Assembly: GCA_028752905.1 (NCBI GenBank)
Contig: JAQNBH010000011.1
Coordinates: forward strand, 35,604,124-35,668,123
DNA: 64,000 nucleotides
Source of the DNA: Cladorhizidae sp. MBARI D1340-BT2
Taxonomy: Eukaryota > Porifera > Demospongiae > Poecilosclerida > Cladorhizidae
Reading direction: 5' to 3'
In this document: positions 10,330-21,561 of the stretch, piece by piece
How positions within the stretch are numbered: position 1 is the stretch's first letter
How the letters are laid out: every line of letters begins with the position of its first letter
Position numbers and translations under genes: made by a program
Notes under the pieces: model-generated
What the model was told of the DNA's origin: nothing
Database searches by the model: none
Seen by the model: the letters and a program-made list of their open reading frames with translations, nothing else

Positions 10330-11430
10330 AGGAAGCAGGGGCTCCTGTATAGAAATTGGTAACAGGCAAAGACAGTGTTCCAGCTGGTCCGACCACTACC
10401 ATACAGTGAAACGATCCTACGAATGCCACAACGGTTTCATGGGATGGTCACCTTGGAAGAAATAAAGACAACGGCACAACTGATGTACCGATTCTTCTGG
10501 CCAGGTATCCGAACCGACATGGCCCAGCTGTGCAAGCATTGCCAAGTCTGCCAGAAGGTGTCATTGAGAGCAGCTACCACTGGTTCCCATGCCGGTATTG
10601 AGGAAAGCATTCTCTAGAATAGCAATGGATATTGATGGGCCACTGCCAGTTACACATGCAGGAAATTGTTTTATTCTAACTGTCTGCAATTACTTGACTC
10701 GCTTTCCTAGCATTTCGCTACGAATGGTTACCAGCAGAGTTGTGGCTGAAGCTCTGTGGGACTTATTCGCCAGAGTCGGTTTTCCCAACAAAATGTTCTA
10801 ACTAATCGGGGAGCCAACTTCAACAGTAGCCTGATCCATGAATTGCAAGGTTTACAAGATCAAGACCATCGCAATATCAGCCTACCACCCCAGACCGACA
10901 GGATGGTAGAATGCCTGAATGGCACACTGAAGCATATGCTTTGCAAGTTGATCGGGTAATACGACCAACAATGGGACAAGGTGCTGCCATTCATTTTGTT
11001 TACGTACCGCAGCACCCCTCATGAAGCGACCGGCTATTCGCCATTTGAATTGCTGTATGAATGGAACCTCAGAGGACTGCTGGACATAGTGCGAGAGTAA
11101 TGGGAGGAACCACAATCACTACCAGAGAACACGCTCTCCTACCTTCAGGTGACCTACCGATGGTTGGAAGTAGCGAGAGACACTGCCATCCTCTAGCCAA
11201 GGATAAGATGAACGTACACTTTGACGGATCGGCTAAGGACCCATCTTTCCAGGTGGGAGATATGGTTTTGCTACTGCTACCCTTATCCACTAACAAGCTC
11301 TTGGGAAAGTGGCAAGGGTCTTTTCCAGTAGTGGAGAAAATCTTAGGAACCACTTACAGGATCAGAATGGACAGTCACCGCCAGGCAATCTGGACTTACC
11401 ATGCAAACATGATGGCCAAGTGGGAGGCTA
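10330..11430 (+). pseudogene. Integrase of gypsy element A (broken)
   Basis: The zinc-binding start reads HGMVTLEEIKTTAQLMY...FFWPGIRTDM...CKHCQVCQKV (10435-10560). The catalytic core follows: IAMDIDGPLPVTHAG (10618-10662, first Asp), a degenerate NRGANFNSSLI segment (10806-10840), then YHPRPTGW/VECLNGTLKHML (about 10885-10945, with the Glu) and PFELLYEWNL. A GPF/Y-type C-terminal module is seen at 11215-11420 (FQVGDMVLLLLPLSTNKLLGKWQGSFPV split by short gaps). Integrase joins the cDNA to host DNA. Several frame changes break it. RT follows instead of preceding it, the notable order of this element. Confidence 0.8.
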
Positions 11431-11579
11431 CATCGGCCATTTGCATGTTGGCAACAGACGAGCTGGACCAGATGGAAGAAGTAGATATTCCAACCTGGAG
11501 TGCCGATAAGAGACCACAGACACTCTGCATCAACACGGAACTGAATGAGGACCAGTGGTCACAGTTATCCCAGCATACA

Positions 11580-12840
11580 GACCGATATCACCATCGACAC
11601 AGGAAACACAACCCCCATCCACTCCTCGCCATCCTGCCTTACCCATGCCAGGAAGGAAATAGTCAGGGCAGAGATCGATCAGATGCTACGGTCTGATTTC
11701 ATTTAACCAAGTACAAGCTTGGGCAATAGTACTGGTTTTCAAAATATATGACTTCTTTCGAGTTTGCTTGGATTTCAGGAAAGTGAATGCAGTGACACGC
11801 CCCAACCCTTTTCCCATGCCTCGGATAGACGAGCTGTTAGATGGGTTGGATAGGGCATCGTTCATCACAACCCTTGATCTCACAAAGGGTTATTGGCAAG
11901 TGCCTATGGAAGCCACCTCCCAAGACAGAACAGCATTTGTCACACTATACAAGAAGTACCAGTGCAAGGTCATGTTATTTGGTCTTGTGGGCACTCCAGG
12001 ATTTTTCAAACACATGATAAACCAGATCTTTGGAGACATCACCACATATGTCGCAGCATATGTTGATGATGTGGTCGTTTTCAGTGCAACATGGCAAGAT
12101 CATCTCCAACACATCGACTGCACCCTGACGAGGATAGGCAATGCTGGATTGATGCTTAAACCAGCAAAATGTACCTTTGCTATGTTTAAATGACCCTACC
12201 TCAGCCACATTGTCGGCCATGGGACAAGTCAGACCGGAAGAAGCCAAAATCCAAGCAGTGAAGGATTTCAAGATGCCCAGGTGAAAGCAGGACATCCGAG
12301 CTTTCATTGGCCTAGCCAGATATTATAGGCAGTTTATTCTCCACTTCGCAACAATGGCCACACCCCTCACTGACCTCACTTGAAAGCAGCTGCCCGACAA
12401 GTTAAACTGGACTGACAAGCATGAAACTGCCTTCCTAACACTGAAAAATGTCCTGACCACAGAACCAGTCTTACAGGGACCAGACTTTTGGGAAGCAATT
12501 TGACAGATGGATGCATCAGATGTAGGCATAGGAGCCGTCCTCAGCCAGGCAAACAAGGATCAAGGAGACCACCCAATGGCGTTCTTCCCCCGGAAATTGC
12601 TTTCAAGGGAGAGGAACTTCGCTGCGGTGGAAAAAGAATGTTTGGCTATCGTCAGAGCAGTCAAACACTTCTCGGTTTACTTCACCGGAGTAAAGTTCAC
12701 TGATCACAATTGCCTTATATTTTTGGAGCATAAGAAGGATACTGGGGGACTACTCACGAGATGGGCACTACAACTTCAACCCTTCAATTACGAAATCTGC
12801 CTTCACCCGAGAACACAGAATTGAAATTCAGACGGCCTTT
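11580..12840 (+). pseudogene. Reverse transcriptase and RNase H of gypsy element A (broken)
   Basis: Starts in the usual way with a degenerate TDTGNTTPIH...ARKEIVRAEIDQML (11585-11690). Then come LDFRKVNAVTRPNPFPMPRI (11770-11830), ITTLDLTKGYWQVPM (motif A Asp), LFGLVGTPGFFKHM and the catalytic AAYVDDVVVFS (12055-12085). RNase H starts near 12505 with MDASDVGIGAVLSQA, then ERNFAAVEKECLAIV and a degenerate THDHNCL-like segment, ending near 12830. A stop at 12191 and frame changes between 12190 and 12500 inactivate it. It copies the element's RNA and removes the RNA strand. The 3' LTR begins about 40 bases later. Confidence 0.85.
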
Positions 12841-12874
12841 AAGGTAAGCATGGGAGGACAACCGGGAAGCACTA

Positions 12875-13116
12875 CAAGACCCTGGGACACTTGGCAGAGG
12901 CAGTGTGATAACCACAATATAATTAACACTTAGATGATGAACACATGCATATTACCATTTAACGACTGATTTTGTACCAGGCCAGAAAGGAGCTGGTATT
13001 ACTGGGTGAGGCAGTCTCCCTAAGGTGCTAATTATTGGAATAAGAATCATATTATTATTCAATTGCCAAGAGATAGCAGGGTTCCTAGTTAGGTCATAGC
13101 TTAGGGATCCACTACA
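12875..13116 (+). repeat. 3' LTR of gypsy element A
   Basis: Matches 2348-2593 block by block (TAGATGATGAACACAT, GGAGCTGGTATTACTGGG, GGCAGTCTCCCTAA, AGGGATCCACTA). It ends CCACTACA at 13116. It contains small expansions relative to the 5' copy (ATTATTATTC; GTTAGGTCATAGC). Confidence 0.75.
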
Positions 13117-14089
13117 CTCTTGATTTTCTGAGAAAAACTATTGTATCCATATATACCTGCTGTCCTCTTACAGTTTTTATAATTGTGAATATTTCAGTAA
13201 TTTGACCCATAAAATTTCCAACTACAAACTCTCAAAAGGCTAGCTTTTATATATATTTTTAGATATGATTTCAACATATGTACAAGGAATTTCAATCCAA
13301 CTCATGTAGGTAAGGTTAATATTCATGAAAATGAACCTGTCCCAAAATAGCCACACCCATACAGAAGATCTTCACCGAATATGAGATAATTTGGATAATC
13401 TTCCTTGCATATATACTGCACAAGAAAAAGCTTGAAATTTGGCAATTGATGTGCACTCTCCAATTTTTTCATCGGGCATGTAAGACAAGTGCTATAATTT
13501 TCACAGTCTCAATTGTTGTGGCATGTGAATATTCACATTTATTAGTTCATCTATTGCATGCATGTGCAGCCTGCACTTATTAGAAGTAGAACTGACTTCT
13601 TATGAAAATGCCTTCTGTATATACCATGAAAGAATGGGTAAAGTATAGCAAGTACCCGAATAGCAGTAGGTATTTAGTAATTATTTCTCTAAGTGACAAG
13701 TGAGTGTGAAGGCAAACAGAAATAATTGAGCATAAGATTTTGAATCCAGTACAAAAACTTACTGTTATCACATCTGTCTGTAACCCCAGAAGAATCTATG
13801 GAGGGAAATATATTCATTATCATTGAACATTTGGGAAGACAAGAGAAAACTTTCCTACTTTAGTCTCTCCCATGTCTACAGATAGTTACTGATATGACTG
13901 AAATACAATAGTTCACACTCTCGTAGCATAAACAGTGCTTTCTTTATGATGTAAAAAGAGGGTTTGTTTCAAGCACTGGAGCAGGGGATCACCTTATGAT
14001 ATAAAAGTAAGTGATTACCTAGGGGGATTCGGGAGCTCCTAGGATTAAAATACATGACCCTTTACCATTGAACTTGAGTGGGAATGGTA
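13117..14089. other. Unassigned AT-rich sequence
   Basis: No frame here has a recognisable domain; the 63-codon minus frame at 13580-13771 is not convincing. No repeats longer than a few units are seen. Confidence 0.5.
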
Positions 14090-14227
14090 GTCTGCTCTAT
14101 CTGCTTGCGGAGCTTTTCGGTGACATCTGCAGGCCTAGTTCGAACACATGGGCCTTTGAGTTGCCGCTGTCCTGGCTTCAGTCAACTGCCAAGAACTCTG
14201 GGAGATACCCGTGTCATTGCCAGCTAA

Positions 14228-15880
14228 TTCCAGTCCAACACCACGTGGGAAGTTGAAGATGCTGTAGTTGCTCCTCCTTTCTCAAAGCTACGCTCTAATG
14301 TACTGAATAGAGTCCCTAGAGCCTCGAGAGAGCTGGCAGCCAGGAAGCTAGCATCCATCGTGTTAAGTGTGGTGGTGAGGAATGACCATTCCACGTGGTG
14401 TCGCCTCCTCCATTTTGCATCTCGCTGTTTTAGGCTGCTGCCTAGAGGAGGGAAGAGGTGGAATTTAGCATCAGCCGTAAACAACCTTGTAAGGGAAGAA
14501 ACTGATACTGATGCTACATCAGGGAAGTCTAGCCATTGCTCCAGGACAACCCTAGAGCTCTTGTCTTCAAAGGTGACATCCAAGCTGGAAGAATGCGATG
14601 TCAAGGGCGCTGTCAGGCTTGCATGTGCTGAGGATGTTTTAGCTGATCACTCACCTGACACTCTGGAAGCCTTGAAGCAGAAGCACCCTGCAGCTCACCC
14701 GGATTCTTCCATAATGATATCCCCGGACCCTTCTTCATTCTCTTTTTCAGTCACCGAGGCCATCATCACTCAAGCCATATGTTCCTTCCCAAATGGATCT
14801 GCAGGTGGCCAGGATAGCCTCAGACCACAACATCTCAAAGACCTCACAGGTCCGTCCGCTGGTGAAGGTGGCCATTCACTACTGAGGGTACTCACTTCTT
14901 TGGTATCTCTAATCCTAAGAGGTGACACACCTGCATCCATCCGTCTTCATTTCTTTGGTGCCTCACTGGTAGCTCTGCGTAAGAAGGATGGTGGAGTTCG
15001 CCCTATCGCTGTGGGCTGTACCCTGCGCAGACTTGCTGCTAAGTGTGCTTGCATTCATGCCATGCAAAAAGTTTCTGATTTCCTGGCCCCTCGGCAGTTA
15101 GGTTTTGGAGTGACGCAGGGGATTGAAGCGGCAGTGCATGCTGCTCGCATCTACCTCCAGAACCTCAAGGAAGACCAAGTGATCATGAAAGTGGACTTCA
15201 GAAATGCCTTCAACAGTATTCGCCGGGACAAGATGTTGTGTGCTGTAGAGAAGTACATTCCCGAGCTTCTCCCTTTTGTCCACTTAGTATACTGCTCGCC
15301 ATCTTTACTCTCATGGAGTGATGAAGTGGTGCTGTCTTCAGAAGGGGTTCAGCAGGGTGACCTGCTGGGACCCCTCCTCTTTTGCTTGACTATTCAGAAA
15401 CTGTGTGCAAAGCTGAGGTCAGAGTTCTGTGTTTTTTATCTGGATGATGGAACTCTGGGAGGCAACCGGAAAAATGTAATTCATGATCTCAAGACCATTG
15501 AGGTTGAAGCAGGTGCTCTGGGCCTTGAGCTAAACAGAGGTAAGACAGAATTTATCTGTAAGGATCCTACCTCTCGTGGGATCGTCCTCATTGCTCTTCC
15601 AGGAGTTAGCATCATTAACCCAGAGAATGCCAATCCCTTGGGCTCTCCTATTGGAGGGTTACAATCAGTGGATGCATGTGTAAGGGAGAAGACAGAGCTG
15701 CTGCAGTTGATGGGTGATAGACTTTGTCATTTGCAATCACATGATGCTGTCACATTGTTGCGTCACTCATTTGCGATCCCTAAGATGATGCACATTCGCC
15801 GCTCTGCTCCCTGTTTCTCTTCCAGTCATCTCCCAGCCTATGACCACCTTCTCAAGTTGATCCTCAGCAATAATCACTAA
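14228..15880 (+). pseudogene. Reverse transcriptase domain of endonuclease-LINE copy 1 (mostly open)
   Basis: The frame is open for about 550 codons. The usual RT path is readable: GGQDSLRPQHLKDL; FFGASLVALRKKDGGVRPIA and VGCTLRRLAAKCA; APRQLGFGVTQGIEAAVHAA; VIMKVDFRNAFNSIRRD (motif A, catalytic Asp); EGVQQGDLLGPLLF (motif B); VFYLDDGTLGG (motif C, catalytic Asp pair). The product would nick and copy LINE RNA at the target. All catalytic residues are present, so this part may have decayed recently, but it ends in a stop (15878-15880) and the protein continues in another frame. The reading extends upstream of the first ATG-like codon at 14360, through WEVEDAVVAPPFSKL, so the true start lies before 14228 and is lost. 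Confidence 0.8.
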
Positions 15881-15884
15881 TATA

Positions 15885-16900
15885 GATTTTCAGAACAATG
15901 ACCCTTCTTGGCTACAGGCCTCCCTTCCAGTGAACCATGGGGGAATTGGAATTAGGAGTGTGGTTCATCATGCCTTTTTGGCTTCTGCTGATGGATCATC
16001 CAATCTCATTCACCATATCCTCCTCCCTCGGTTTAGTGCTGTCCAGTATCCTGAGATTGAGGTCCTTTCACTCTGGGGTGATGACCTTGTCTTGCCTCCT
16101 CCAGCTCCACCTGCTTCCCATCAGCAGAAGTCGTGGGACATCCCTCGTATTTTGGAAAGGGCAGAGTCACTTTTGCGGAATGCTATTGACCCCAAAACCA
16201 GAGCTCGTCTCCTCGCCGTGTCTGCATGTGAGTCAGGTGCCTGGCTTAATGCCCTGCCAATCTCCTCACTGGGTCTCCGAATGAGCGATGAGTTCAAATA
16301 GCAGTTGGGCTACGTCTTGGAGCACCCCTGTGCCAGCCACACTCTTGTAGTTACTGTAAATTGGATGTCAACCAGTTTGGCATGCATGGGTTGAGCTGCA
16401 GGCACGGTCAGGGAAGGCTCTCTCGCCATGGTGCTTTAAATAATGACATCATCCATCGGGCATTAACTGCTGCAAATGTTCCTTCCCAGCTGGAGCCCTC
16501 AGGTCTGCTTCGGTCCGATGGAAAGAGACCTGATGGCATGTCCATCATTCTATGGCCAAGTGGTAGACTCTTGGTATGAGATGCAACCTGCAGTGACACC
16601 TTTGCCCCATCCAACCTTTGGGCTGCAGTCACTGAGGTTGGTGCAGTGGCAGCCCAGGCAGAGATTTTGAAGGGTGAGAAGTACGCCCACCTGGACTCGG
16701 CATACAAGTTTGTACCTGTGGCGGTAGAGACTTGTGGATCCTTTGGGCCTCAAGCAAAGGCATTCTTCAGGGAGTTGGGATGCCGCCTGAAGTCAGTGAG
16801 ACTTACAAAGAGAATTCCCATCAACATCTTCTTCAACAGATTTCTGTGGCGGTGCAGCGTGGGATTGCAGCCTCAGTAATGGGATCTTTGCCATCAGGGT
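15885..16900 (+). pseudogene. C-terminal knuckle and restriction-like endonuclease of LINE copy 1 (frameshifted)
   Basis: PSWLQASLPVNHGGIGIRSV continues the RT protein in a new frame (15902-16301). Another frame carries CSYCKLDVNQFGMHGLSC (16344-16397), a C-x2-C...H-x3-C knuckle. Then follow NNDIIHRALTAANVPSQLEP and GKRPDGMSIILWPSGRLLV, then a stop in place of Trp/Tyr, and DATCSDTFAP (16520-16610). The R-P-D...W...G...D-x-T pattern fits the PD-(D/E)XK endonuclease that follows RT in R2-like LINEs. The end reads KYAHLDSAYKFVPVAVETCG and a degenerate ISVAVQRGIAASVMG. Three breaks make it inactive. Confidence 0.75.
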
Positions 16901-16999
16901 TGGGGACGAGCCATTTCCCTAGTCATCACTTGAACATTTGAACTTGAGGGGAGGGGGGTTCTATAAACTATATGAATAAGTGCATTTAAAAAATAAAAA

Positions 17000-17131
17000 T
17001 AAATCTATTTTATATAAATAATAATAATAATAGTTTTAATAATAACAACAACAACAACATCAACAACAAACCAAAACAACAACTATTACTACTAAGTACT
17101 ACTACTATTATTATTATTATTATTATTATTA

Positions 17132-17165
<34 letters not shown>

Positions 17166-17190
17166 TATTATTATTATTATTATATATAAA
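17000..17190. repeat. (TAA)n / (CAA)n microsatellite after LINE 3' end
   Basis: TAATAATAAT, then CAACAACAAC, then long TTATTATTA. It directly follows the LINE copy 1 terminus, so it may have grown from the LINE's 3' tail. Confidence 0.9.
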
Positions 17191-17515
17191 ACAGAACAAA
17201 ACAAAACAAAACAACAAAACAAAATAAAACGAAACTAAATGAAATGAAGAAAATCAAAACAAACACAAAACAAAACAAAACAAAATAGAACAAAACAAAA
17301 CAAAACAAACAAAACAAAACAAAACAAAACAAAACAAAATAGAACAAAACAAACAAAACAAACCAACAAAACAAAACAAAACAAACAAAAACAACCAAAA
17401 CAAAACAAAACAAAACAAAACAAAACAAAACAAACAAAAACAACCAAAACAAAACAAAACAAAACAAAACAAAACAAAATAAAATAAAATAAAATAAAAT
17501 AAAACGAAACAAAAA
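17191..17515. repeat. (AAAAC)n microsatellite with AAAAT end
   Basis: About 60 units of AAAAC with interruptions, becoming AAAAT at 17475-17500. Long Phe/Cys/Leu frames on the minus strand are artefacts of the repeat. Confidence 0.95.
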
Positions 17516-17639
17516 AATCTGTTTAAATCTTTAAAGTAAATTTATTTTCAGGGAAAAACTATATATATTTTTTTTTTAAAGCCACTATTAACAAACCAGT
17601 ACTAATAAATCACTTAACTTAATAGAACAACTCTCAATG

Positions 17640-17739
17640 AACTCTCAGTTGACATAATAACATTAAAATCACCTTCTCAATAATCAACTTCAAATTGTAG
17701 AGTGAATACAATTTGAAGTTGATTATTGAGAAGGTGATT
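17640..17739. repeat. Foldback element, near-perfect hairpin (copy 2)
   Basis: Head ACTCTCAGTTGACATAATAA (17641-17660). Arms 17667-17699 and 17707-17739 are exact reverse complements over 33 bases, with a 7-base spacer. The arm sequence CTTCTCAATAATCAACTT is shared with copies at 46310-46350 and 56000-56110. The ribozyme-like centre is missing here. Confidence 0.85.
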
Positions 17740-17819
17740 AATAATAGAAGAACACAAAAAAATTAATAGCAAAATAATATTAATAATAATAAATATAATA
17801 ACACTAATAGAAGTAGTAG

Positions 17820-18040
17820 TAATAGTAGTAGTAGTAACAATAGTAAAAGGCTAACTATGTCATCCACCTGTCTACCTGTCTGCTCATTTATCTATCTATC
17901 TTTTCCATCCATCCATTCACCTTCTACTCACCCACCCACCCATACCCATACACCCACCCACCCACCCACCCACCCACCCACCCACCTACCTACCTACCTA
18001 TCCACCCACCTACATACGTACCTATCTATCTAATTATCTA
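17820..18040. repeat. Mixed tetranucleotide repeats (CACC, CTAC, CTAT)
   Basis: CACCCACCCACC (17932-17985), CTACCTACCTAC (17986-18000) and CTATCTATC tracts grade into one another. Confidence 0.85.
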
Positions 18041-18295
<255 letters not shown>

Positions 18296-19852
18296 AATTA
18301 TTTGTCATCCTCTGTCTGGTGTCTATCCACCATAGTTGGCATTGTTTGATATCATGGCAACTGAAACACCAATGAAGCAAGGTGATATGGCAATAATTCT
18401 ATACTCTCGTACAGGAAATCATGGCATATTGCTTATTTCTACTATAAGAATACATGTATTGAGGCAACTACTCTGCCGCAAATGGTTATAAGCCAGAAGT
18501 CTACACCAAGACAGTGCTCAAGTACCTGACAAACTAATATAATGCATGCCAAAAATGACAATATTGCATGAAATTCTGAAATCAATGAAGTAACAATAAC
18601 TATATATTATAAATTCAGAACCTGTACAGAATTTTATAGTTGTTGCACTATGCTTTATGCTAATCAAAAAGGACAAAACATCTGCATGGTGTCAACAGAT
18701 TTGTTGTCTGTAGACATGATAACATTTTGCAGGGAAAACTCTTTCCTCCAGATTTCCCAATCATTCACTGAAAGAGCTTCCTTTATACATGTGGCCAATG
18801 TTGCACAGTCAATGTGCTAGAGAGTGTATACTATAGAACTACAGCAAAAACCACACTAGATTGTGAATGAAAGAAATGGCCTTACTTTCACACACACCAT
18901 AGATAAGTTATAGGTACAGTAATTTTACTTGTTTTGGAATTTGAGCCAGAGCAAGGCTAATAGATAAGGTAACAACATGCATTGAGCTCAATTAGAGCCA
19001 TGCTTAAAGCTACTTAGGACCATCCATATAGACAAGAGTCTAGCTAATAATTATAACTAAATCCAGAGTTAGCAAGCCAGACAGTCTGCTATCTTAGCAG
19101 GTTCATTCGAGTTTAGAAAATATGACAAACTCACAGAATTGGACACGTATTCCCAAATCATTGAAGACTTGTTTCCCAGAAAGATCAAATTAAGCGGAAG
19201 CTTCGTTTCTTTTTCAGTCAAACAGCCTACTCTCCAGTGAAACATGAGAGTTGTTGGTTTCAGTCAAACGGCCTGCTCTCCAAGGCAATAATAGAGTTGT
19301 TGTTTTTAGCATGCAAAAATGTTCGTGTGGTACGTCATCAAATATCTATTTCACACCCGTAATTAATATTTAACACATCCTATCAAATTGCCATTGCTTA
19401 GGTATCTCTCAGGCAGAAAAGGTGTGATATTAGCTGATGCCTTTTGATGTCTTACTATTAGAAATTACTTGATTTTTTATTAACACTTTGACTTCTGGAT
19501 TTAAAAGTTTTTTTTTTTTTACATTTATATGTTACAAGCCTGGGGTTAGATTATCTTTAGTATTTTCAGAATTGAACACAAATTTTATGTGAAGATACAA
19601 ATGAGAGGTACTCCCATTATTGTCATAATACTTCAATACTTCGACTCAAACTCAAGCCTTGGAAAAACTTAATGACCACCACAACTTCACTGGATAGAAC
19701 ACCAACTGAAATCTGCAATGTCATGTGGAGGAAGAAACATTTTCTTGCTTTCAACATTCTACAGAAATGAATACACTTGCTGCTGAAAGTGTTCTACTAG
19801 GAGCAACAACAATTGTGCAAATTGGAAGACTTTCAATTGACTTTGCAATCGA
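18296..19852. other. Unassigned non-coding sequence with a 47-bp duplication
   Basis: No coding signal is seen. At 19214-19308 two diverged copies of a 47-bp unit (TTTCAGTCAAAC(A/G)GCCT...AGAGTTGTTG) lie in tandem. Confidence 0.5.
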
Positions 19853-20010
19853 ATAGGTTCTAGGCACAATTTATACTGATGATGCAATCAATAATAATAT
19901 GTGCTAAGTACTTCCTGTTCATGCTTATTATTATCTAGGCACAATTTATACTGGTGATGCAATCAATAATAATAATTATGTGTTAAGTACTTCCTGTTCA
20001 TGGTTATTAT
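19853..20010 (+). repeat. Tandem duplication of about 75 bp
   Basis: CTAGGCACAATTTATACTG(A/G)TGATGCAATCAATAATAAT...GTACTTCCTGTTCATG occurs at 19860-19935 and 19936-20013. It abuts the 5' LTR-like segment of the deleted gypsy element. Confidence 0.8.
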
Positions 20011-20419
20011 TATGATTGCATAACAAGTATAAATTCTTGTGGTATTGTATGTGAGTATACAATATGCTATTGTATAACATTCATCTTTGAGACTTCTATG
20101 ATTGAGATTATTACATTGACGATGAGAATTTAATGAGTCATGGGTAATGTCTCTAAGTTCGATCCAGCTATGGAGGACTAGACACACTACAACGAATTAC
20201 TATTGTGTAGCTAATGATGTTGATTCAGATGAAAAGAAGCGTTCGATCTTACTTTCAAATTGTAGATGTCTTACCTTCAAGCTCGTATGAAGCCTATTCG
20301 AGGGACATGGACTTGACATGATCCCACACAACGATCTTGTCCTCCTGTTGAAAGAACAGGGAGTATAACCTGAAGCCATCTGTATGTCTAAAGGTACAAG
20401 TTCCACACCCGCATTCAGA

Positions 20420-20640
20420 ATGCTGGGAATGATCTATGAAAGTTGACTGAATACTGCACTTATGCAACATCTCTGAAGGAGATGCTCAGGGATTGGTTGG
20501 TGTGTGGTATTAAACATGAATGAATTAACAAGAAACTCTTGGCTGTAAAGGACCTTACGCACAATAAAGCATAACGTCTCGCCTTGACTTATCGAAATGG
20601 AAGAGTGAGATTCCAAGCATCTCAGGAGTCAGAGGACAAC
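20420..20640 (+). pseudogene. gag fragment of gypsy element C
   Basis: In one frame it reads LKEMLRDWLVCGIKHE, a stop, then INKKLLAVKDLTHNKA and RLALTYRNG. This is the common gypsy gag pattern of an 'R-D-x-L-V-x-G-I' segment followed by 'LLxxxxLTxxKAxxLA'. In-frame stops show it is dead. No zinc knuckle remains. Confidence 0.6.
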
Positions 20641-20922
20641 TAGCTTCCATATCTGCAGGTAACAGTGGAATCACTATCAGTTTCATAGAACCAAAGGCAT
20701 GACTTCTCAAATGTAGGAACATCCAAAGAAAGGTTCCAACAACATTATATGCTACAGACATGGTATAGTCAATTCAGGCTCATCTCTCAAAGTTCCCAGC
20801 AGAACTGCTCATGGGATGATGTCTTCACTTCAGGATGGATTTACTTTACTCTGATAAGTCTCAGAAAGTCAAGGTACAGAAGTTAAAACAGAAATTGTGC
20901 CAATAATACTCAACCTCTATGC

Positions 20923-21243
20923 ATGTTTACAGCTGCAGATTCAGTCTACTCTAAGAACTTTGCCAAAGCATCGCCACACTGGTTACCAGGGAAAATTGTT
21001 AGAACTATCAAGTGGAGTTACAGACATGGGGACAGTTTACGCACACGAAGTGTGTCACAGTCACTCAATGGGAGAGTTTCTGTCCAAGGGATGCCTGAAA
21101 ACAGCCAGCTCACTGATCTGGCTGACCCAATCACTCTACCTGATATACCTCCTGATCTACCTATTTCACCAACATCTCCATTACCTCCTTTACCCTCAAC
21201 TCCTTCAAGGAACATGCATCAGTCAGTTCCAAAAAGGCAATAG
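20923..21243 (+). pseudogene. Integrase C-terminal module of gypsy element C
   Basis: It reads FTAADSVYSKNFAKASPHWLPGKIV...SYRHGDSLRTRSVSQ. This fits the C-terminal (GPF/Y-type) end of gypsy integrases, usually 'GDxVYVxNF...WLPGxIV...SYxVxLxDGxxxRRHxDQL'. A Pro-rich tail follows (DIPPDLPISPTSPLPPLP). The catalytic core of integrase and all of RT are absent, so an internal deletion of several kilobases is inferred. Confidence 0.65.
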
Positions 21244-21561
21244 CCAGACTACTACAAATAAAGCCTATGCTTGTAAACTCGAGCAAGGGGAAGAAGAGAA
21301 ACTACTTAACACTTATTATTATTGGTTACATCACCAGTATAAATTCTTATGCTATTATAATTATGTGACTATACACTATTGGCCATGTTTTATAACCCTT
21401 CACTAATAATCTATGAGACTTCTATGATTGACAAAAAGAGTTAATTATAGCCGATATGGGATGTCATTTAGTTTCTGTATAATTATTAGAAGAAGGTCAA
21501 TAAAAATGTGAGAGTAATAATTATTGCGAATTACATCGCTAAGAACATAGTCTCTGTGTAT

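Larger units (their letters stand above)
2348..13116 (+). mobile_element. Ty3/gypsy retrotransposon A, Gmr1-like order, split by nested insertions
   Basis: Two related terminal repeats (about 2348-2593 and 12875-13116) bracket gag, protease, integrase, reverse transcriptase and RNase H modules, all on the plus strand. The order is gag-PR-IN-RT-RH, with integrase before RT. This is known from the Gmr1 group of Ty3/gypsy elements and from Ty1/copia, not from ordinary gypsy. About 5.6 kb of foreign DNA (4400-10060) separates protease from integrase. Many stops and frameshifts make it inactive. No clear target-site duplication was found, perhaps because the LTR edges have decayed. Confidence 0.8.
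14090..16970 (+). mobile_element. LINE with C-terminal restriction-like endonuclease, copy 1
   Basis: One long RT frame (14228-15880) followed, through frame changes, by a zinc-knuckle and a PD-(D/E)XK-like endonuclease (15885-16900). This architecture is known from R2-group early-branching LINEs. The 3' end at about 16970 runs straight into TAA-rich microsatellite, as does the tail fragment at 60356-60520. The 5' end is not defined. A diverged second copy lies on the minus strand at 50203-55620. Confidence 0.75.
20015..21560 (+). mobile_element. Internally deleted Ty3/gypsy element C
   Basis: Related flanks at 20028-20106 and 21327-21432 share AGTATAAATTCTT, CTATTGTATAACA-like text and GAGACTTCTATGATTGA, and look like LTR remnants. 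Between them only a gag scrap (20420-20640) and an integrase C-terminus (20923-21243) survive. A purine tract GCAAGGGGAAGAAGAGAAAC (21284-21303) precedes the second flank, where a polypurine tract should be. LTR edges are not exact. Confidence 0.6.

Noticed and set aside
17010..17512. Long Phe/Cys/Leu and poly-Ile/Asn frames
   Set aside because: Translation of AAAAC and TTA microsatellites.
17640..17739. Transcription terminator or small-RNA hairpin
   Set aside because: The arm sequence recurs in several foldback copies, so a transposed element explains it better.
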